From: Gemmatimonas phototrophica
GTDB lineage: Bacteria > Gemmatimonadota > Gemmatimonadetes > Gemmatimonadales > Gemmatimonadaceae
Assembly: GCA_945869195.1 (NCBI GenBank)
Contig: CAMBNV010000001.1
Span: 372,001 to 436,000, forward strand
Reading direction: 5' to 3'
DNA length: 64,000 nt
Position numbers and translations under genes: made by a program. Positions 42,788-52,465 of this stretch are shown here, piece by piece (within the stretch, counting starts at the first letter, position 1; every line of letters starts with the position of its first letter). A model generated the notes under the pieces. It made no database searches. It was not told the origin of the DNA and saw only the letters and a program-made list of their open reading frames with translations.

Positions 42788-45307
42788 TCAGTCGCCGGCG
42801 GTGAGCTCGATCTGCGCATCGGGCCCAGCTTCGCCCGCCCCTTCCTCCACCTCGTCCGTGTCGTCCTGGACCACGCGCGCGATCGCCGCCACCAGATCCC
42901 CGAGATCGAGTTTCTTGAGCTTCACGCCCTGCGCCACCCGCCCGGTTACGCGGATGTCCTTCACCGCGCAGCGCAGCGACTGTCCGTTCCGCGTGATGAG
43001 CATCAGTCCGTCCTCCGGGAGCACTTCGAGGAGACCGACCACATCACCGGTCTCCTCGGTCCGCTTCAAGGTGAGGATGCCCTTGCCGCCGCGTCCCTGC
43101 ACCCGGTACTCGTCGATGTTCGTGAGTTTACCGCGCGCGCGCTCCGTAACCACGAGCAGCGAGGCCTCGCGCTTCACCACGACCATCCCTACGACCATGT
43201 CATCGTCGTCGAGACCGATGCCCTTGACGCCGGTCGTGTCGCGGCCCATCGCACGCGCATCCTGCTCATGGAAGCGAATGCTCTTTCCGTGCTTGGTCAC
43301 GAGCACCACGTCGTTCGTTCCGGTCGTGATCTGCACATCGACCAGCTCGTCGCCGTCCTCGAGTTTGATCCCCTTGATGCCCGTTGAGCGGACATTCGAG
43401 TAATCGCTGAGCGCAGACTTCTTCACCGTGCCAAGCCGCGTGCAGAACATCAGGTACTCGGTGTCGACGAACTCCTTCACCGGCACGATCGCCCGGACCG
43501 TGGTATCGGGTGTGACGTTGATGAGGTTCACAATCGGCTTGCCGCGCATCGTCCGGCCCCCGTCGGGGATCTCATGCACCTTGAGCCAGAAGCAACGCCC
43601 GTCGTGCGTGAAGACGAGCAGGTAGTCGTGCGTCTTGGCGACGAAGAGGTGCTCGACAAAATCGTCGGTTTTGAGCTCGGCGCCATTCACCCCGCGTCCC
43701 CCGCGACGCTGCTTCTTGTACGTCGAGATCGAGGTGCGCTTGATATAGCCGGCGTGGGAGATCGTGACGATCACCTCCTCGTTGGCGATCAGGTCCTCGA
43801 TCGAGAACTCGCCCTCGTCGCTCACGATCTCGGTGCGACGCTCGTCGCCATACGTCTCGACCAGGGCGGCGAGCTCCTCTTTCATGACCGCCATCCGCGC
43901 CGGCTTTGACGCCAGCAGTGCCAGCAGCGCGTCGATCTGCGAGAGCACCTCGGCCAGCTCCTCCTCGAGCTTCTCGATCTCGAGGCCAGTGAGCTTGGCC
44001 AGGCGCATATTGAGCACCGCTTCGGCCTGCCGCTCCGAGAGCTTGAACCGACGCTGCAACTCCGCGCTCGCCTGCGGCGTGTCGTCAGCCGCACGGATCG
44101 TCTTGATCACCTCGTCGATGTTGTCGACGCAGATCTTGAGGCCCTCGAGGATGTGCTCGCGTTCCTTCGCCTTGTCGAGGTCAAACTGCGTCCGGCGGAC
44201 GATGACCTCGTGCCGGTGCGTGATGTAGTGCTGCAGCACGGCCCGCATCCCCATGACCCGCGGCACAAGGCGACGCGACACCGGCTCGGGCACCAGCGCG
44301 AGCATGATCACGCCGAACGTACTCTGCATCGTCGTGTGCTTATACAGCTGATTGAGCACCACGCGCGGGATCGCATCGCGCTTGAGTTCGATCACGATCC
44401 GGGTCTGTGAGTCGGACTCGTCCCGCAGGTCTGAGACGCCCTCGACCTTCTTGTCGCGTACCAGCTCGGCGATGCTCAGCACGAGGTTCGCTCGGTTCAC
44501 CTGGTACGGCAACTCCGTGACCACGATTTGCGACTTGTTCGATGATTCCTTCTCCTCGATCACCGCACGCGCGCGCATGACGATTTTGCCGCGCCCCGTC
44601 TCGATGTAGTCCTTGATGCCGGCGCGCCCGTAGATGAAGCCCGCGGTCGGGAAGTCCGGACCCTTCACCAGTCCGCGGATCGCGTCGACCGTGAGATCAG
44701 GATCATCGATCATCGCGGCGATCGCCGCACAGACCTCGCGGAAGTTATGCGGAGGGATGTTCGTTGCCATCCCCACCGCGATCCCCGACGAGCCATTGAT
44801 CAACAGGTTGGGCACCGCCGACGGCAGGACGGTCGGCTCCTCGAGGCGGTCGTCGTAGTTCGGTGCAAAATCGACGGTACCCTTGTCGATGTCGGTGAGC
44901 ATCTCGACCGCCATCCGCGTGAGGCGCGACTCGGTATACCGGTACGCGGCCGCGGGGTCGCCATCGATCGAGCCAAAGTTGCCCTGACCGTCGACGAGCG
45001 GGTAGCGCAACGAGAAGTCCTGCACCATGCGCACGAGCGCGTCGTACACCGACTGGTCACCGTGCGGGTGGTACTTGCCCAACACGTCGCCAACAACGGT
45101 TGCGGACTTCTTGTAGGCCCGTCCCGGCACCAACCCGAGCTCATTCATCGCGTAGAGCACGCGCCGGTGCACGGGCTTCAGGCCGTCGCGCACATCTGGC
45201 AGGGCGCGGCTCACGATGACGCTCATCGAGTAGTTGAGGAACGACTCCCGCACCTCGTCCTGAATGAGGCGAGGCAGGATCCGTTCCCGGTTGTTCGGTG
45301 CGGTCAT
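42788..45307 (-). CDS. gyrA: DNA gyrase subunit A
   Basis: 839 residues. The catalytic tyrosine is Tyr124 in [11 protein letters not shown], and the C-terminal pinwheel has the GyrA-box QRRGGRG that separates GyrA from ParC. The acidic tail ([19 protein letters not shown]) is also typical. It cuts and rejoins DNA to introduce negative supercoils with GyrB, which is not in the window. In the quinolone region the residue equal to E. coli Ser83 is Gln85, while Asp87 is kept (Asp89). The 121 bp upstream contain no recognised gene. Confidence 0.97.
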   Translation of the reverse strand: MTAPNNRERILPRLIQDEVRESFLNYSMSVIVSRALPDVRDGLKPVHRRVLYAMNELGLVPGRAYKKSATVVGDVLGKYHPHGDQSVYDALVRMVQDFSLRYPLVDGQGNFGSIDGDPAAAYRYTESRLTRMAVEMLTDIDKGTVDFAPNYDDRLEEPTVLPSAVPNLLINGSSGIAVGMATNIPPHNFREVCAAIAAMIDDPDLTVDAIRGLVKGPDFPTAGFIYGRAGIKDYIETGRGKIVMRARAVIEEKESSNKSQIVVTELPYQVNRANLVLSIAELVRDKKVEGVSDLRDESDSQTRIVIELKRDAIPRVVLNQLYKHTTMQSTFGVIMLALVPEPVSRRLVPRVMGMRAVLQHYITHRHEVIVRRTQFDLDKAKEREHILEGLKICVDNIDEVIKTIRAADDTPQASAELQRRFKLSERQAEAVLNMRLAKLTGLEIEKLEEELAEVLSQIDALLALLASKPARMAVMKEELAALVETYGDERRTEIVSDEGEFSIEDLIANEEVIVTISHAGYIKRTSISTYKKQRRGGRGVNGAELKTDDFVEHLFVAKTHDYLLVFTHDGRCFWLKVHEIPDGGRTMRGKPIVNLINVTPDTTVRAIVPVKEFVDTEYLMFCTRLGTVKKSALSDYSNVRSTGIKGIKLEDGDELVDVQITTGTNDVVLVTKHGKSIRFHEQDARAMGRDTTGVKGIGLDDDDMVVGMVVVKREASLLVVTERARGKLTNIDEYRVQGRGGKGILTLKRTEETGDVVGLLEVLPEDGLMLITRNGQSLRCAVKDIRVTGRVAQGVKLKKLDLGDLVAAIARVVQDDTDEVEEGAGEAGPDAQIELTAGD

Positions 45308-45428
45308 TTTCAGAGGGAGGACGAGGGGGTCAGCGGCATCTCGTGCGACCTCGAAAATTAGCCGATGGGCGTTCGATGTTCAATCGAATACTCGATGTTC
45401 CTGACGGACGATTAGTGCCGAATCTCCC

Positions 45429-46151
45429 TCAGGGGTTCGGCGCCGACGGACCATCGAAGTCGTCACTCGCGTTCTCGCGATCAATTGCCTCGCGCTCTTC
45501 CCGCCACCGCAGGTACCACGCCCGGGTCACCTCACCAGCCAGATCGCGATTCCCAAGCCCGAACGAGAGCGCCAGCGCCAGCGCGACCGCACCGAAGATG
45601 ATCGCGAACGCCGTGGTGACGATGTCGGTCGCCACGCCGAGTTCCTGGAGCGACATGAATACCGCGAGCAGGATCACCCCGCCCTTTCCGGCGCGCGCGA
45701 GCGTCGTCCCCCCGTCGAGCCGCGGCGTACTCGCCACGATCAGCGCAGACACAAAGTCCCCGAGGACAATGCCGAGAATCACGATCACGACCGCCGCGAT
45801 CACACTCGGCACGTAGCTCACCAGCTCCGAGAACACCTGCCCCAGATAGTCGATCCCGATCGCGTCCGCCGCGACGAGCATGGCGGTAAAGAGCACAAAC
45901 CAGAAGACCAGACTCGCGACCACGCGCGTGGGATTGACCGGTGCGCCCCGGCTGTCGCGCGCAGGAACTCCGCCGCGCTTGAGCACCTCGTTCAGGTGCA
46001 CCCGTCGTAGCACGCCGCCCACGCTGCGCTGCGCGAGCTTGGCAACGAAAAAGCCCACCGCGAGGACCGCCGAGGCGGCGAACATCGACGGAATGAACTG
46101 CCAGATGCGCTGGAGGCTCTCGAAGAGCCGGTCGAGGAAGGTCATGTCCAT
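45429..46151 (-). CDS. MscS-like conserved-TM-helix membrane protein
   Basis: 240 residues with about four hydrophobic segments. The paired segments PSMFAASAVLAVGFFVAKLAQR and YVPSVIAAVVIVILGIVLGDFV are the conserved TM helix found in a subgroup of small mechanosensitive channel relatives, and ALALALSFGLGNRDLAGEV resembles the pore helix end. It lacks the beta domain of full MscS. A role in osmotic adjustment is likely by family but not shown. The tail is charged. Confidence 0.8.
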   Translation of the reverse strand: MDMTFLDRLFESLQRIWQFIPSMFAASAVLAVGFFVAKLAQRSVGGVLRRVHLNEVLKRGGVPARDSRGAPVNPTRVVASLVFWFVLFTAMLVAADAIGIDYLGQVFSELVSYVPSVIAAVVIVILGIVLGDFVSALIVASTPRLDGGTTLARAGKGGVILLAVFMSLQELGVATDIVTTAFAIIFGAVALALALSFGLGNRDLAGEVTRAWYLRWREEREAIDRENASDDFDGPSAPNP

Positions 46152-46166
46152 GCGAGAGTCGCTCTG

Positions 46167-47327
46167 TTAGAAGGTGTAGTGAACTAGCGAGTGCTGCCCG
46201 GGCTGACGCGCGGCGAATGCCACGAGCGCGGTCGGGGACAGTGTGATCCGTTCAAGAAAAGCCAGTCGTCCGGCATCGGAGGCCGGTCGCATGAACCGTT
46301 CGGCCATAGCGATACCGCCGACCGCACCGGTGGTAGCAAACGCCAATGTCGGCGAGGCACCGCGATTCGCCGAGCCCGAGATCAGAACGCCGATGCCCAT
46401 CCCCATCAACGCACCCGCACCGCCACCGAGTGCGAGCAGATTGCCGTCGCCGCGCGAATGATCGTAGCGCCTAACCAGCAGGCGCTCTGCCGCGACGGTG
46501 CCGACCAGACCCCCGCTGAGCAGGGCAACTGCCACGGTCGACTCGGTCGGCCGGGAGCTCCCGATCACCGCAGCGCCACCGAGCGCGCCGACCGCCGCGC
46601 CGACCCACAGCGCCTGCACGTCGCCGACCGTCACGTTGTGCGGCGCGCGGCGCGTGTACCATCGCCCCGCGAGGTAGCCGCCCACGCCAGACGCGGTCCA
46701 CGCCAACGACGACGCCGCTGGGTTCACGCCCGAACTGTTGAACGGGTTGGGGTCGCCCGCCGCGGTGATCGCGTACGCACTCAACCAGGCGAGGTCGAAT
46801 CCAAAGATCGTCGCCGCGGCCTCTCCCGCGGTGAGCCCGCCACCGAGGTAGAGACCCGACGCGGTGCCGCCAATCCCGCCGAGCAGTGTCACCGCAGCAA
46901 CCTGAGTCGACTTCAGGTCGGCCGTCGAGGCGATCCAGTACGCACTCCCGGCCCCTCGCAGGCCCATCGCGGATGACATGAGGTGGCGTGACTCGGTGAT
47001 ATTCACGCGACGCGTCATCTCGGCAGCGGCGAAGAAGGTGCCGCCTGCCATCACCAGGTAACCCGCCACCCCGGTCACGCCGTCGGCTCCGATGAGCCCG
47101 GCGAAGGCGGGGGCGTACACAGCCAAGCCGAGCGCCGTCTGGTCGCGCACGAACCGAGTCCGGAGCGCGCCGCTCGTTTGGACTCGCGCGCCCAGTGAAT
47201 CCGCACTAGGAGCGATCGTGTCAGCCCCGACTGGCGCGCGAAGTGGCACCTCCTGGTCGGCCTGCACGGCCGAGGCCGTCAGGACCAGCGCGACAAACGG
47301 GACCAACGCGTATTGTAGGGATCGCAT
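46167..47327 (-). CDS. Secreted/membrane glycine- and alanine-rich hypothetical protein
   Basis: 386 residues with a signal peptide (MRSLQYALVPFVALVLTASA). The mature part contains several glycine-rich hydrophobic stretches (LLGGIGGTASGLYLGGGL, VGAAVGALGGAAVIGS, LGGGAGALMGMGIGVLISGS) separated by charged turns. It looks like a membrane protein, either with short helices or with a porin-like barrel. I do not recognise the family. The ATG at 47327 is preferred over an upstream codon at 47357 because it makes a normal signal peptide. Confidence 0.65.
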   Translation of the reverse strand: MRSLQYALVPFVALVLTASAVQADQEVPLRAPVGADTIAPSADSLGARVQTSGALRTRFVRDQTALGLAVYAPAFAGLIGADGVTGVAGYLVMAGGTFFAAAEMTRRVNITESRHLMSSAMGLRGAGSAYWIASTADLKSTQVAAVTLLGGIGGTASGLYLGGGLTAGEAAATIFGFDLAWLSAYAITAAGDPNPFNSSGVNPAASSLAWTASGVGGYLAGRWYTRRAPHNVTVGDVQALWVGAAVGALGGAAVIGSSRPTESTVAVALLSGGLVGTVAAERLLVRRYDHSRGDGNLLALGGGAGALMGMGIGVLISGSANRGASPTLAFATTGAVGGIAMAERFMRPASDAGRLAFLERITLSPTALVAFAARQPGQHSLVHYTF

Positions 47328-47388
47328 GAGGAGGAAATGTACTGCGGGCCGCAGCATCGCGTGACCCGACGCGCAGCACCAGCGCGTG

Positions 47389-47613
47389 CTAATTCCGTGT
47401 CCCGCGCTTCAGGTCGAACAACACGCTGCGATGACACGACGGACAGAGCAGCCACTCGCGTTGCCGTGCGTATCCCAGGCCGAAGCTGCCGCCTCCGATG
47501 GACCGCTCGCGCATTCGCAGCGTGCAGCGTGGACACTCCGCGTGCCCGTCACGCGCGTACGCCTCCCGTACCGCCTTCTCCTCCTCGGCGTCGAACTGCG
47601 CGCGCTCACTCAT
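47389..47613 (-). CDS. Small zinc-ribbon hypothetical protein
   Basis: 74 residues with two CxxC knuckles, ECPRC (27-30) and CPSCH (57-61), that should bind one zinc. The N-terminal helix (RAQFDAEEEKAVREAYARDG) is charged. Its ATG lies inside the end of the upstream reductase gene (8-nt overlap in another frame), so the two are co-transcribed. Function unknown. Confidence 0.7.
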   Translation of the reverse strand: MSERAQFDAEEEKAVREAYARDGHAECPRCTLRMRERSIGGGSFGLGYARQREWLLCPSCHRSVLFDLKRGTRN

Positions 47614-48649
47614 GCGCGATCCGCACGACGACCTTCCCGAACTGCTGCCCACTCTCGAGCCGTTCGAACGCCGCGCGCCCCTCGGCGAGCTCATGCACCG
47701 AATCGATCGGCGGCACGAGTCGCCCTGCCCCGAGCTCGGCGACGATCGCCTCGAACTCTGCATCGTTCCCCATGGTCGATCCGAGGATGTTCCACTGGTT
47801 CCAGAAGAGCTTGCGGACGTCCATGGAAAGCAACGGCCCCGACGTCCCGCCACAGGTGACGAGCCGACCCGCGCGCGCGAGAGAGCCGAGCGACTGTTCC
47901 CAGGTCCGTGCGCCGATCGAATCGATGACGACGTCGACGCCGCGTTTGCCGGTACGGGCGCGAATCTCGGTGGCCACATGCATCGTCGAGTGATCGAGCA
48001 GCTCGTCGGCACCGAGCTGGCGAGCCCGCTCGAGCTTATCCGCACTGGACGACGTGACCCAGACGCGCGCACCTCGCGCCTTGCAGATCTGCAGGGCGGC
48101 CAACGCCACGCCCCCGCCGATCCCCCAGATAAGCACCTCGTCACCCGCACGGACCTGTGCTCGCGAGACACACATCCGCCAGGCCGTGAGTGTTGCGAGA
48201 GTAAAGGCGGCGGCGATTTCATCACTCACGCCGTCGGGGACTCGGCGCACATTGGTCGCCGGCACGACGATCTGCTCTGCCAGGGTGCCGGGATGGTGCT
48301 CCCCGAGCAGACGGAAGCGGACGCAGAGCGGTTGCTCCCCCTTCAGGCAGTACGCACACGTCCGGCACGACAGCCCCGGATTGATCAGCACGCGATCGCC
48401 GACCTTCACCGACGACACGTCGGCGCTCACCTCCTCGACCACGCCCATCCCGTCGCCACCGAGAATCCAGGGGGGCGTGATTGTGACGCTAGGCAGACCC
48501 CCGATCGTCCAGAGGTCGAGGCGATTGAGCGCGGCCGCGAGGAGCCGTAGCCGCACCGCCCCAGAGTTTGGGAGCCCAGGGGGGGCGACGTCGTCACGAA
48601 ATCGTAACTGTTCCAAGCCTCCATGCCCGTCGATCGTCAATGCCCGCAC
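47606..48649 (-). CDS. Zinc-containing MDR-family alcohol dehydrogenase/quinone reductase
   Basis: 347 residues of the medium-chain dehydrogenase/reductase family. The structural zinc site is CRTCAYCLKGEQPLC, the catalytic domain has GGDGMGVVEEV, and the NADP-binding fold has IWGIGGGVALAALQICKARG. The family reduces or oxidises aldehydes, alcohols or activated alkenes; substrate is not predictable. It is divergent from the E2 gene across 78 bp. Confidence 0.9.
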   Translation of the reverse strand: MRALTIDGHGGLEQLRFRDDVAPPGLPNSGAVRLRLLAAALNRLDLWTIGGLPSVTITPPWILGGDGMGVVEEVSADVSSVKVGDRVLINPGLSCRTCAYCLKGEQPLCVRFRLLGEHHPGTLAEQIVVPATNVRRVPDGVSDEIAAAFTLATLTAWRMCVSRAQVRAGDEVLIWGIGGGVALAALQICKARGARVWVTSSSADKLERARQLGADELLDHSTMHVATEIRARTGKRGVDVVIDSIGARTWEQSLGSLARAGRLVTCGGTSGPLLSMDVRKLFWNQWNILGSTMGNDAEFEAIVAELGAGRLVPPIDSVHELAEGRAAFERLESGQQFGKVVVRIAHE

Positions 48650-48727
48650 ACGCTGCCTCTCCCGTTATATTCCTGCACGGCCCGCCGCGCGGACGCGCGG
48701 TGAACCTCCTTATCCGAATCTGCCGCG

Positions 48728-49963
48728 ATGATCCAAATCAAGGTCCCGCCCCTCGGCGAATCAATCACTGAAGCCACCGTCTCGCGGTGGATGAAAAATG
48801 CCGGCGACCCCGTCGCGATCGGTGATACGCTCGTCGAACTTGAGACCGATAAAATTACCGTCGAAGTGCCGGCCCTCAATGCCGGCGTCCTCGCCAAGCG
48901 ACTGAAGAACGAGGGCGACGTGGTTGCCGTCGCCGATATTCTTGCCGAACTGGACGAGACCGCGACTGCGGTCACCGCCAAGCCGGTCACCGCCAAGCCG
49001 GTCACCGCCCCTCATCCGGTCGCCGCCGCCAAGCCCGTCGCCGCCGTCAGAGCCGCCCCGAGCGCCGAGCGCCTCGCCGGAGAGGAAGGTATCAATCTCG
49101 CTGCCGTCAGCGGCACCGGCCGAGGCGGCGTGGTCAGCAAGCCCGACGTCATCGAGCACCTGGCACTCGCAAAGAGCGCCGCATCGCCCCCCCCGGCACC
49201 CTCGGTCCTCAGTGCGGCCCAAGCCGCGCCGGCCAAGACCGTTGCGCCAAAGCTCGAGAGCGGCACCAGAGAGACCCGCGAGAAGTTGACGACGCGCCGT
49301 AAGCGCATCGCCGAAAACCTCCTCCTGGCCCAGCACTCCACCGCGCATCTCACGACGTTTAACGAGATCGACATGTCCGCGGTGTCGACATTCCGCGAGC
49401 GCATGAAGGAGAAGGTCGAGAAGGAGCATGGCGTGAAGCTCAGCTTCATGCCGTTCTTCGCGAAGGCCGCGTGCATGGCCCTCAAGGCGTTCCCCGCCGT
49501 CAACGCGCAGCTCGACGGCGACTCGATTGTCTACAAGCATTACGTCAATCTCGGCATCGCGGTCGCGAGCGAGGCGGGCCTCGTCGTCCCTAACGTGAAG
49601 GACGCCGACCAGATGCGCATGGTGGGTTTCTCCCGCGCCATGAACGCCGTGGCCAAGCGCGCTCGTGACGGCAAGCTCACCATGGATGACCTCACGGGTG
49701 GCACGTTCACGATCACCAACGGAGGCGTCTTCGGGTCGCTCGTCTCCACGCCGATTATCAACTACCCGCAGGTCGCGATCCTCGGGCTGCACAAGACGCA
49801 GGACCGTCCCATCGCCCTCAACGGGCAGGTGGTCATCCGGCCGATGATGTATATCGCGCTCAGCTACGATCATCGTGTCATCGACGGACAGCAGGCCGTG
49901 CTCTTCCTCGTGCGGATCAAGGAACTGATGGAAGACCCCACCGCGATGCTGCTCGACGACTGA
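48728..49963 (+). CDS. odhB: 2-oxoglutarate dehydrogenase E2 (succinyltransferase)
   Basis: 411 residues. The N-terminal lipoyl domain has the modified lysine in [11 protein letters not shown] (Lys42). An Ala/Pro/Lys linker with repeated VTAKP units follows, then the peripheral-subunit-binding domain ([16 protein letters not shown]) and the catalytic domain with [21 protein letters not shown] at the N-terminus favours the oxoglutarate over the pyruvate enzyme. It transfers succinyl groups from E1 to CoA. The E3 gene follows 37 bp downstream; no E1 gene is in the window. Confidence 0.92.
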   Translation: MIQIKVPPLGESITEATVSRWMKNAGDPVAIGDTLVELETDKITVEVPALNAGVLAKRLKNEGDVVAVADILAELDETATAVTAKPVTAKPVTAPHPVAAAKPVAAVRAAPSAERLAGEEGINLAAVSGTGRGGVVSKPDVIEHLALAKSAASPPPAPSVLSAAQAAPAKTVAPKLESGTRETREKLTTRRKRIAENLLLAQHSTAHLTTFNEIDMSAVSTFRERMKEKVEKEHGVKLSFMPFFAKAACMALKAFPAVNAQLDGDSIVYKHYVNLGIAVASEAGLVVPNVKDADQMRMVGFSRAMNAVAKRARDGKLTMDDLTGGTFTITNGGVFGSLVSTPIINYPQVAILGLHKTQDRPIALNGQVVIRPMMYIALSYDHRVIDGQQAVLFLVRIKELMEDPTAMLLDD

Positions 49964-50000
49964 CGAACGGCGCGCTCGGAACGCTCTGCCCAATCACTCG

Positions 50001-51440
50001 ATGTCCACAATCACCCGAGCCCCAAGCACCGTGTCCGCCCAGAACCTCACTCCGGACCTCGTCGTCATCGGCGGCGGCCCCGGCGGTTACGTCGCCTCGA
50101 TTCGCGCCGCGCAACTCAATCTGTCCGTCGTCTGCGTCGAGTCCGACCGCACGCTCGGCGGCACCTGCGTGAACGTCGGCTGCATCCCCTCCAAGGCACT
50201 CCTCGGCTCGTCGGAGCATTACGAGTTCGCGCGAACGCACGCCGCCGAACACGGGATCGACTTCACCGGCCTCTCGTTCGACCTCGCACGGATGATGAAG
50301 CGCAAGGATGAGGTCGTCTCGCAGAACACCAAGGGCGTCGAGTTTCTGTTCAAAAAGAACAAGGTTACGTGGGCCAAAGGCGTCGGGACGCTCAAGCCGG
50401 GGAACGTCGTCGAGGTCCGCGCAATCGACGGAACCATCACGACCTACCGCCCGGCGAGCGTCATCGTCGCCACCGGCTCGGTGCCGATGGCTCTGCCGTT
50501 CCTGCCGTTTGACGAGGAGCGGGTCCTCTCCAACGTCGGCGCGTTGGAGATCCCCGAGGTGCCCAAACACCTCATCGTGATCGGCGGTGGCGTGATCGGA
50601 CTCGAACTCGGCTCCGTCTGGCGGCGGCTGGGTGCGAAGGTCACCGTGATTGAGTTCACCCCGACGATTCTTCCCGGCAACGACGCCGACATCATCAAGG
50701 AAGCCGCGCGCATCTTCACGAAGCAGGGCCTCGAGCTCCACACCGGCACCCGAGTCACCGGTGGACGTCGTGAGGGCACCCGTGTCATCATCGAGACTGA
50801 GCAGGGCGCCGCGGTGCGCACCTTCGAGGCCGACTACGTGCTCGTCTCGATCGGACGCCGGCCCGCACTGACGGGGATCGACGCGCCGACGCTCGGTCTC
50901 GAGCTCGGGTCACGCGGCGAGATCAAGGTCGACGACGGCATGCGCACCAACATCCCGAACCTCTTCGCGATCGGCGACGCCGTGGGCGGGAAGCTCCTGG
51001 CACACAAGGCCGAGGAAGAGGGGGTGATTGCCGCCGAGGTGATCGCGGGGAAATCAGTGCACATGCATTACCACAACATGCCGGGAGTGGTGTACACCTG
51101 GCCGGAGATCGCGACCTGCGGCCTCACGGAAACCGAAGTCCAGGCGAGCGGCCGCGCGTTTAAGATCGGGAAGTTCCCCTTCAGCGCCAACGGTCGCGCC
51201 CGGACGCAGGGCAATACCGACGGATTCGTCAAGTTCGTGACCGACGCCACGACCGGCGAGATCCTCGGCTGCCACATGATCGGCCCGAATGTGAGCGACC
51301 TCCTGAGCGAAGTAGTGCTGGCGATGGAATATCGCGGCACGGCTGACGACATCGGCGCGACCGTGCACTCGCACCCGACGCTGTCGGAAGTGGTGAAGGA
51401 AGCGGCGCTCAGCGCACTGGGGCGGGCGTTGCACGTCTGA
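50001..51440 (+). CDS. lpdA: Dihydrolipoyl dehydrogenase (E3)
   Basis: 479 residues. FAD binds at LVVIGGGPGGYVASIRAAQL, the redox disulfide is GGTCVNVGCIPSK, the NAD domain has IVIGGGVIGLELGSVW, and the C-terminal active-site histidine is in HSHPTLSEVVKEA. It reoxidises lipoyl groups of the E2 encoded just upstream. The first 14 residues precede the fold and may be trimmed if a later start is used. Confidence 0.95.
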   Translation: MSTITRAPSTVSAQNLTPDLVVIGGGPGGYVASIRAAQLNLSVVCVESDRTLGGTCVNVGCIPSKALLGSSEHYEFARTHAAEHGIDFTGLSFDLARMMKRKDEVVSQNTKGVEFLFKKNKVTWAKGVGTLKPGNVVEVRAIDGTITTYRPASVIVATGSVPMALPFLPFDEERVLSNVGALEIPEVPKHLIVIGGGVIGLELGSVWRRLGAKVTVIEFTPTILPGNDADIIKEAARIFTKQGLELHTGTRVTGGRREGTRVIIETEQGAAVRTFEADYVLVSIGRRPALTGIDAPTLGLELGSRGEIKVDDGMRTNIPNLFAIGDAVGGKLLAHKAEEEGVIAAEVIAGKSVHMHYHNMPGVVYTWPEIATCGLTETEVQASGRAFKIGKFPFSANGRARTQGNTDGFVKFVTDATTGEILGCHMIGPNVSDLLSEVVLAMEYRGTADDIGATVHSHPTLSEVVKEAALSALGRALHV

Positions 51441-51505
51441 GGGCAGACGGGAGCGGGCTGCACGAGAAGGTGGAGAGACGACTTTCTCCTAGAGCCCGTT
51501 CCATT

Positions 51506-52039
51506 TCACCGGTCTCCCAGATATCGCTCCTCAATCACTTTCAGATGATGCAACAGATGGCCCGCCGTGATCCATGCGATCGCGCGCACGGTCACCGGCC
51601 GGCCATTCGCCATGCCCGCGCGTGACCACGCCTCCTCGGGGAGTCCCAGAAAGAGCGTGATCGTCGATTCGCGGACCGACTCGAACTCATCAACGATGGA
51701 GTCGAGCGCGCGGCTGTTGGCGCCGCTGTGCGGAGCATAGGCGGTCTCATCCCACCCCGGGAGAGGCGTCTCATCGCCCCGGGCCAGGCGGAGCGCGCGG
51801 TACGCGAATATCCGCTCCGCATCGGCACAATGCAGGAGGACTTCCTTGAGCGTCCACTTTTTCTCAGCGTAGGCCCGGCTCGCGATGTCGTCGCTCACGT
51901 TGTGAAGAAGCGCCGCCGCGATCTCCGCACTGCCGATCAACGTCTCGACGACGTCGCCATCGGGCACCTGCGCCACGTAGTTGGCATAGAAGGACGGAAA
52001 CTCGTCCGCGGACGGACGGGTCCTGCGACGGGTGGTCAT
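51506..52039 (-). CDS. DinB-family protein
   Basis: A 177-residue four-helix DinB-fold protein. Potential metal ligands are histidines in LKEVLLHCADAERIFAYRAL and in the C-terminal AGHLLHHLKVIEERYL. DEFPSFYANYVAQVPDGD and WDETAYAP are typical of the DinB_2 subfamily. Function is unknown; related proteins act with low-molecular-weight thiols. It is the second DinB protein of the window and is not closely similar to the one at 13731. Confidence 0.87.
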   Translation of the reverse strand: MTTRRRTRPSADEFPSFYANYVAQVPDGDVVETLIGSAEIAAALLHNVSDDIASRAYAEKKWTLKEVLLHCADAERIFAYRALRLARGDETPLPGWDETAYAPHSGANSRALDSIVDEFESVRESTITLFLGLPEEAWSRAGMANGRPVTVRAIAWITAGHLLHHLKVIEERYLGDR

Positions 52040-52111
52040 AGGCGCTCCAGAGAGTGAGACACCGTGAATCTACTGCGAACAACTCGCCGCATTTACTCGC
52101 TGGTCTCGAGG

Positions 52112-52144
52112 AAAAAACGAAGGGGCCACCCGAAGGCAGCCCCT
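52112..52144 (-). terminator. Intrinsic terminator with UUCG tetraloop
   Basis: On the minus strand AGGGGCTGCC and GGTGGCCCCT form a 10-bp stem (two G-U pairs) closed by a TTCG loop, followed by TCGTTTTTT. This is a textbook intrinsic terminator. It lies about 25 nt after the stop of the sigma-associated small gene and before the DinB gene, so it ends the sigma-factor transcript. Confidence 0.88.
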
Positions 52145-52168
52145 ACACCATCCGAACCGACTCGACGA

Positions 52169-52465
52169 TCAGTCGTCCGCGAGCTTCGCTAGAATCTGCG
52201 CCGAGATGTGCGACGGCGTCACCATGAGACGTCGACGGCCGGTCTCGTCACCGATGCGCTTCCAGAGCCCGAGTTCACGTGCTGACGCATGGAGGGCCTG
52301 ACCATTCACCGCGTCGCCGTCGAGATACGCGTGCATCGCCGCGGACATCTCCGTACCAGGTGGCGTCACCTCGCGGTCTGACAGGAACGGCGCCGCTTGC
52401 ACCTGGCTGGCTTCAGGCGCCTGCTCACGCGCGGCGGGACTAGGATGTAGCGAGTCGTGCATCAT
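52169..52465 (-). CDS. Small protein coupled to the ECF sigma factor, possible anti-sigma
   Basis: 98 residues, no signal peptide, no membrane segment and no cysteine. The segment MSAAMHAYLDGDAVNGQALH recalls the first helix of zinc-binding anti-sigma domains (AYLDGE motif), but the HCC zinc ligands are missing. Its ATG overlaps the sigma stop by 4 nt (ATGA), the usual arrangement of sigma/anti-sigma pairs. A cytoplasmic, zinc-free anti-sigma or co-regulator is a reasonable inference, not a recognised family. Confidence 0.7.
   Translation of the reverse strand: MMHDSLHPSPAAREQAPEASQVQAAPFLSDREVTPPGTEMSAAMHAYLDGDAVNGQALHASARELGLWKRIGDETGRRRLMVTPSHISAQILAKLADD

Noticed and set aside
47337-47993. 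Plus-strand frame preceded by gaggaggaaatg, a Shine-Dalgarno-like start
   Set aside because: The spacing is too short for a normal site, the product has no fold features, and it runs opposite the zinc-ribbon and MDR genes that have clear motifs.
48682-48712. Small inverted repeat CCGCGCG-ga-CGCGCGG before odhB
   Set aside because: Only 7 bp of pure GC, common by chance in this composition, with no supporting context.
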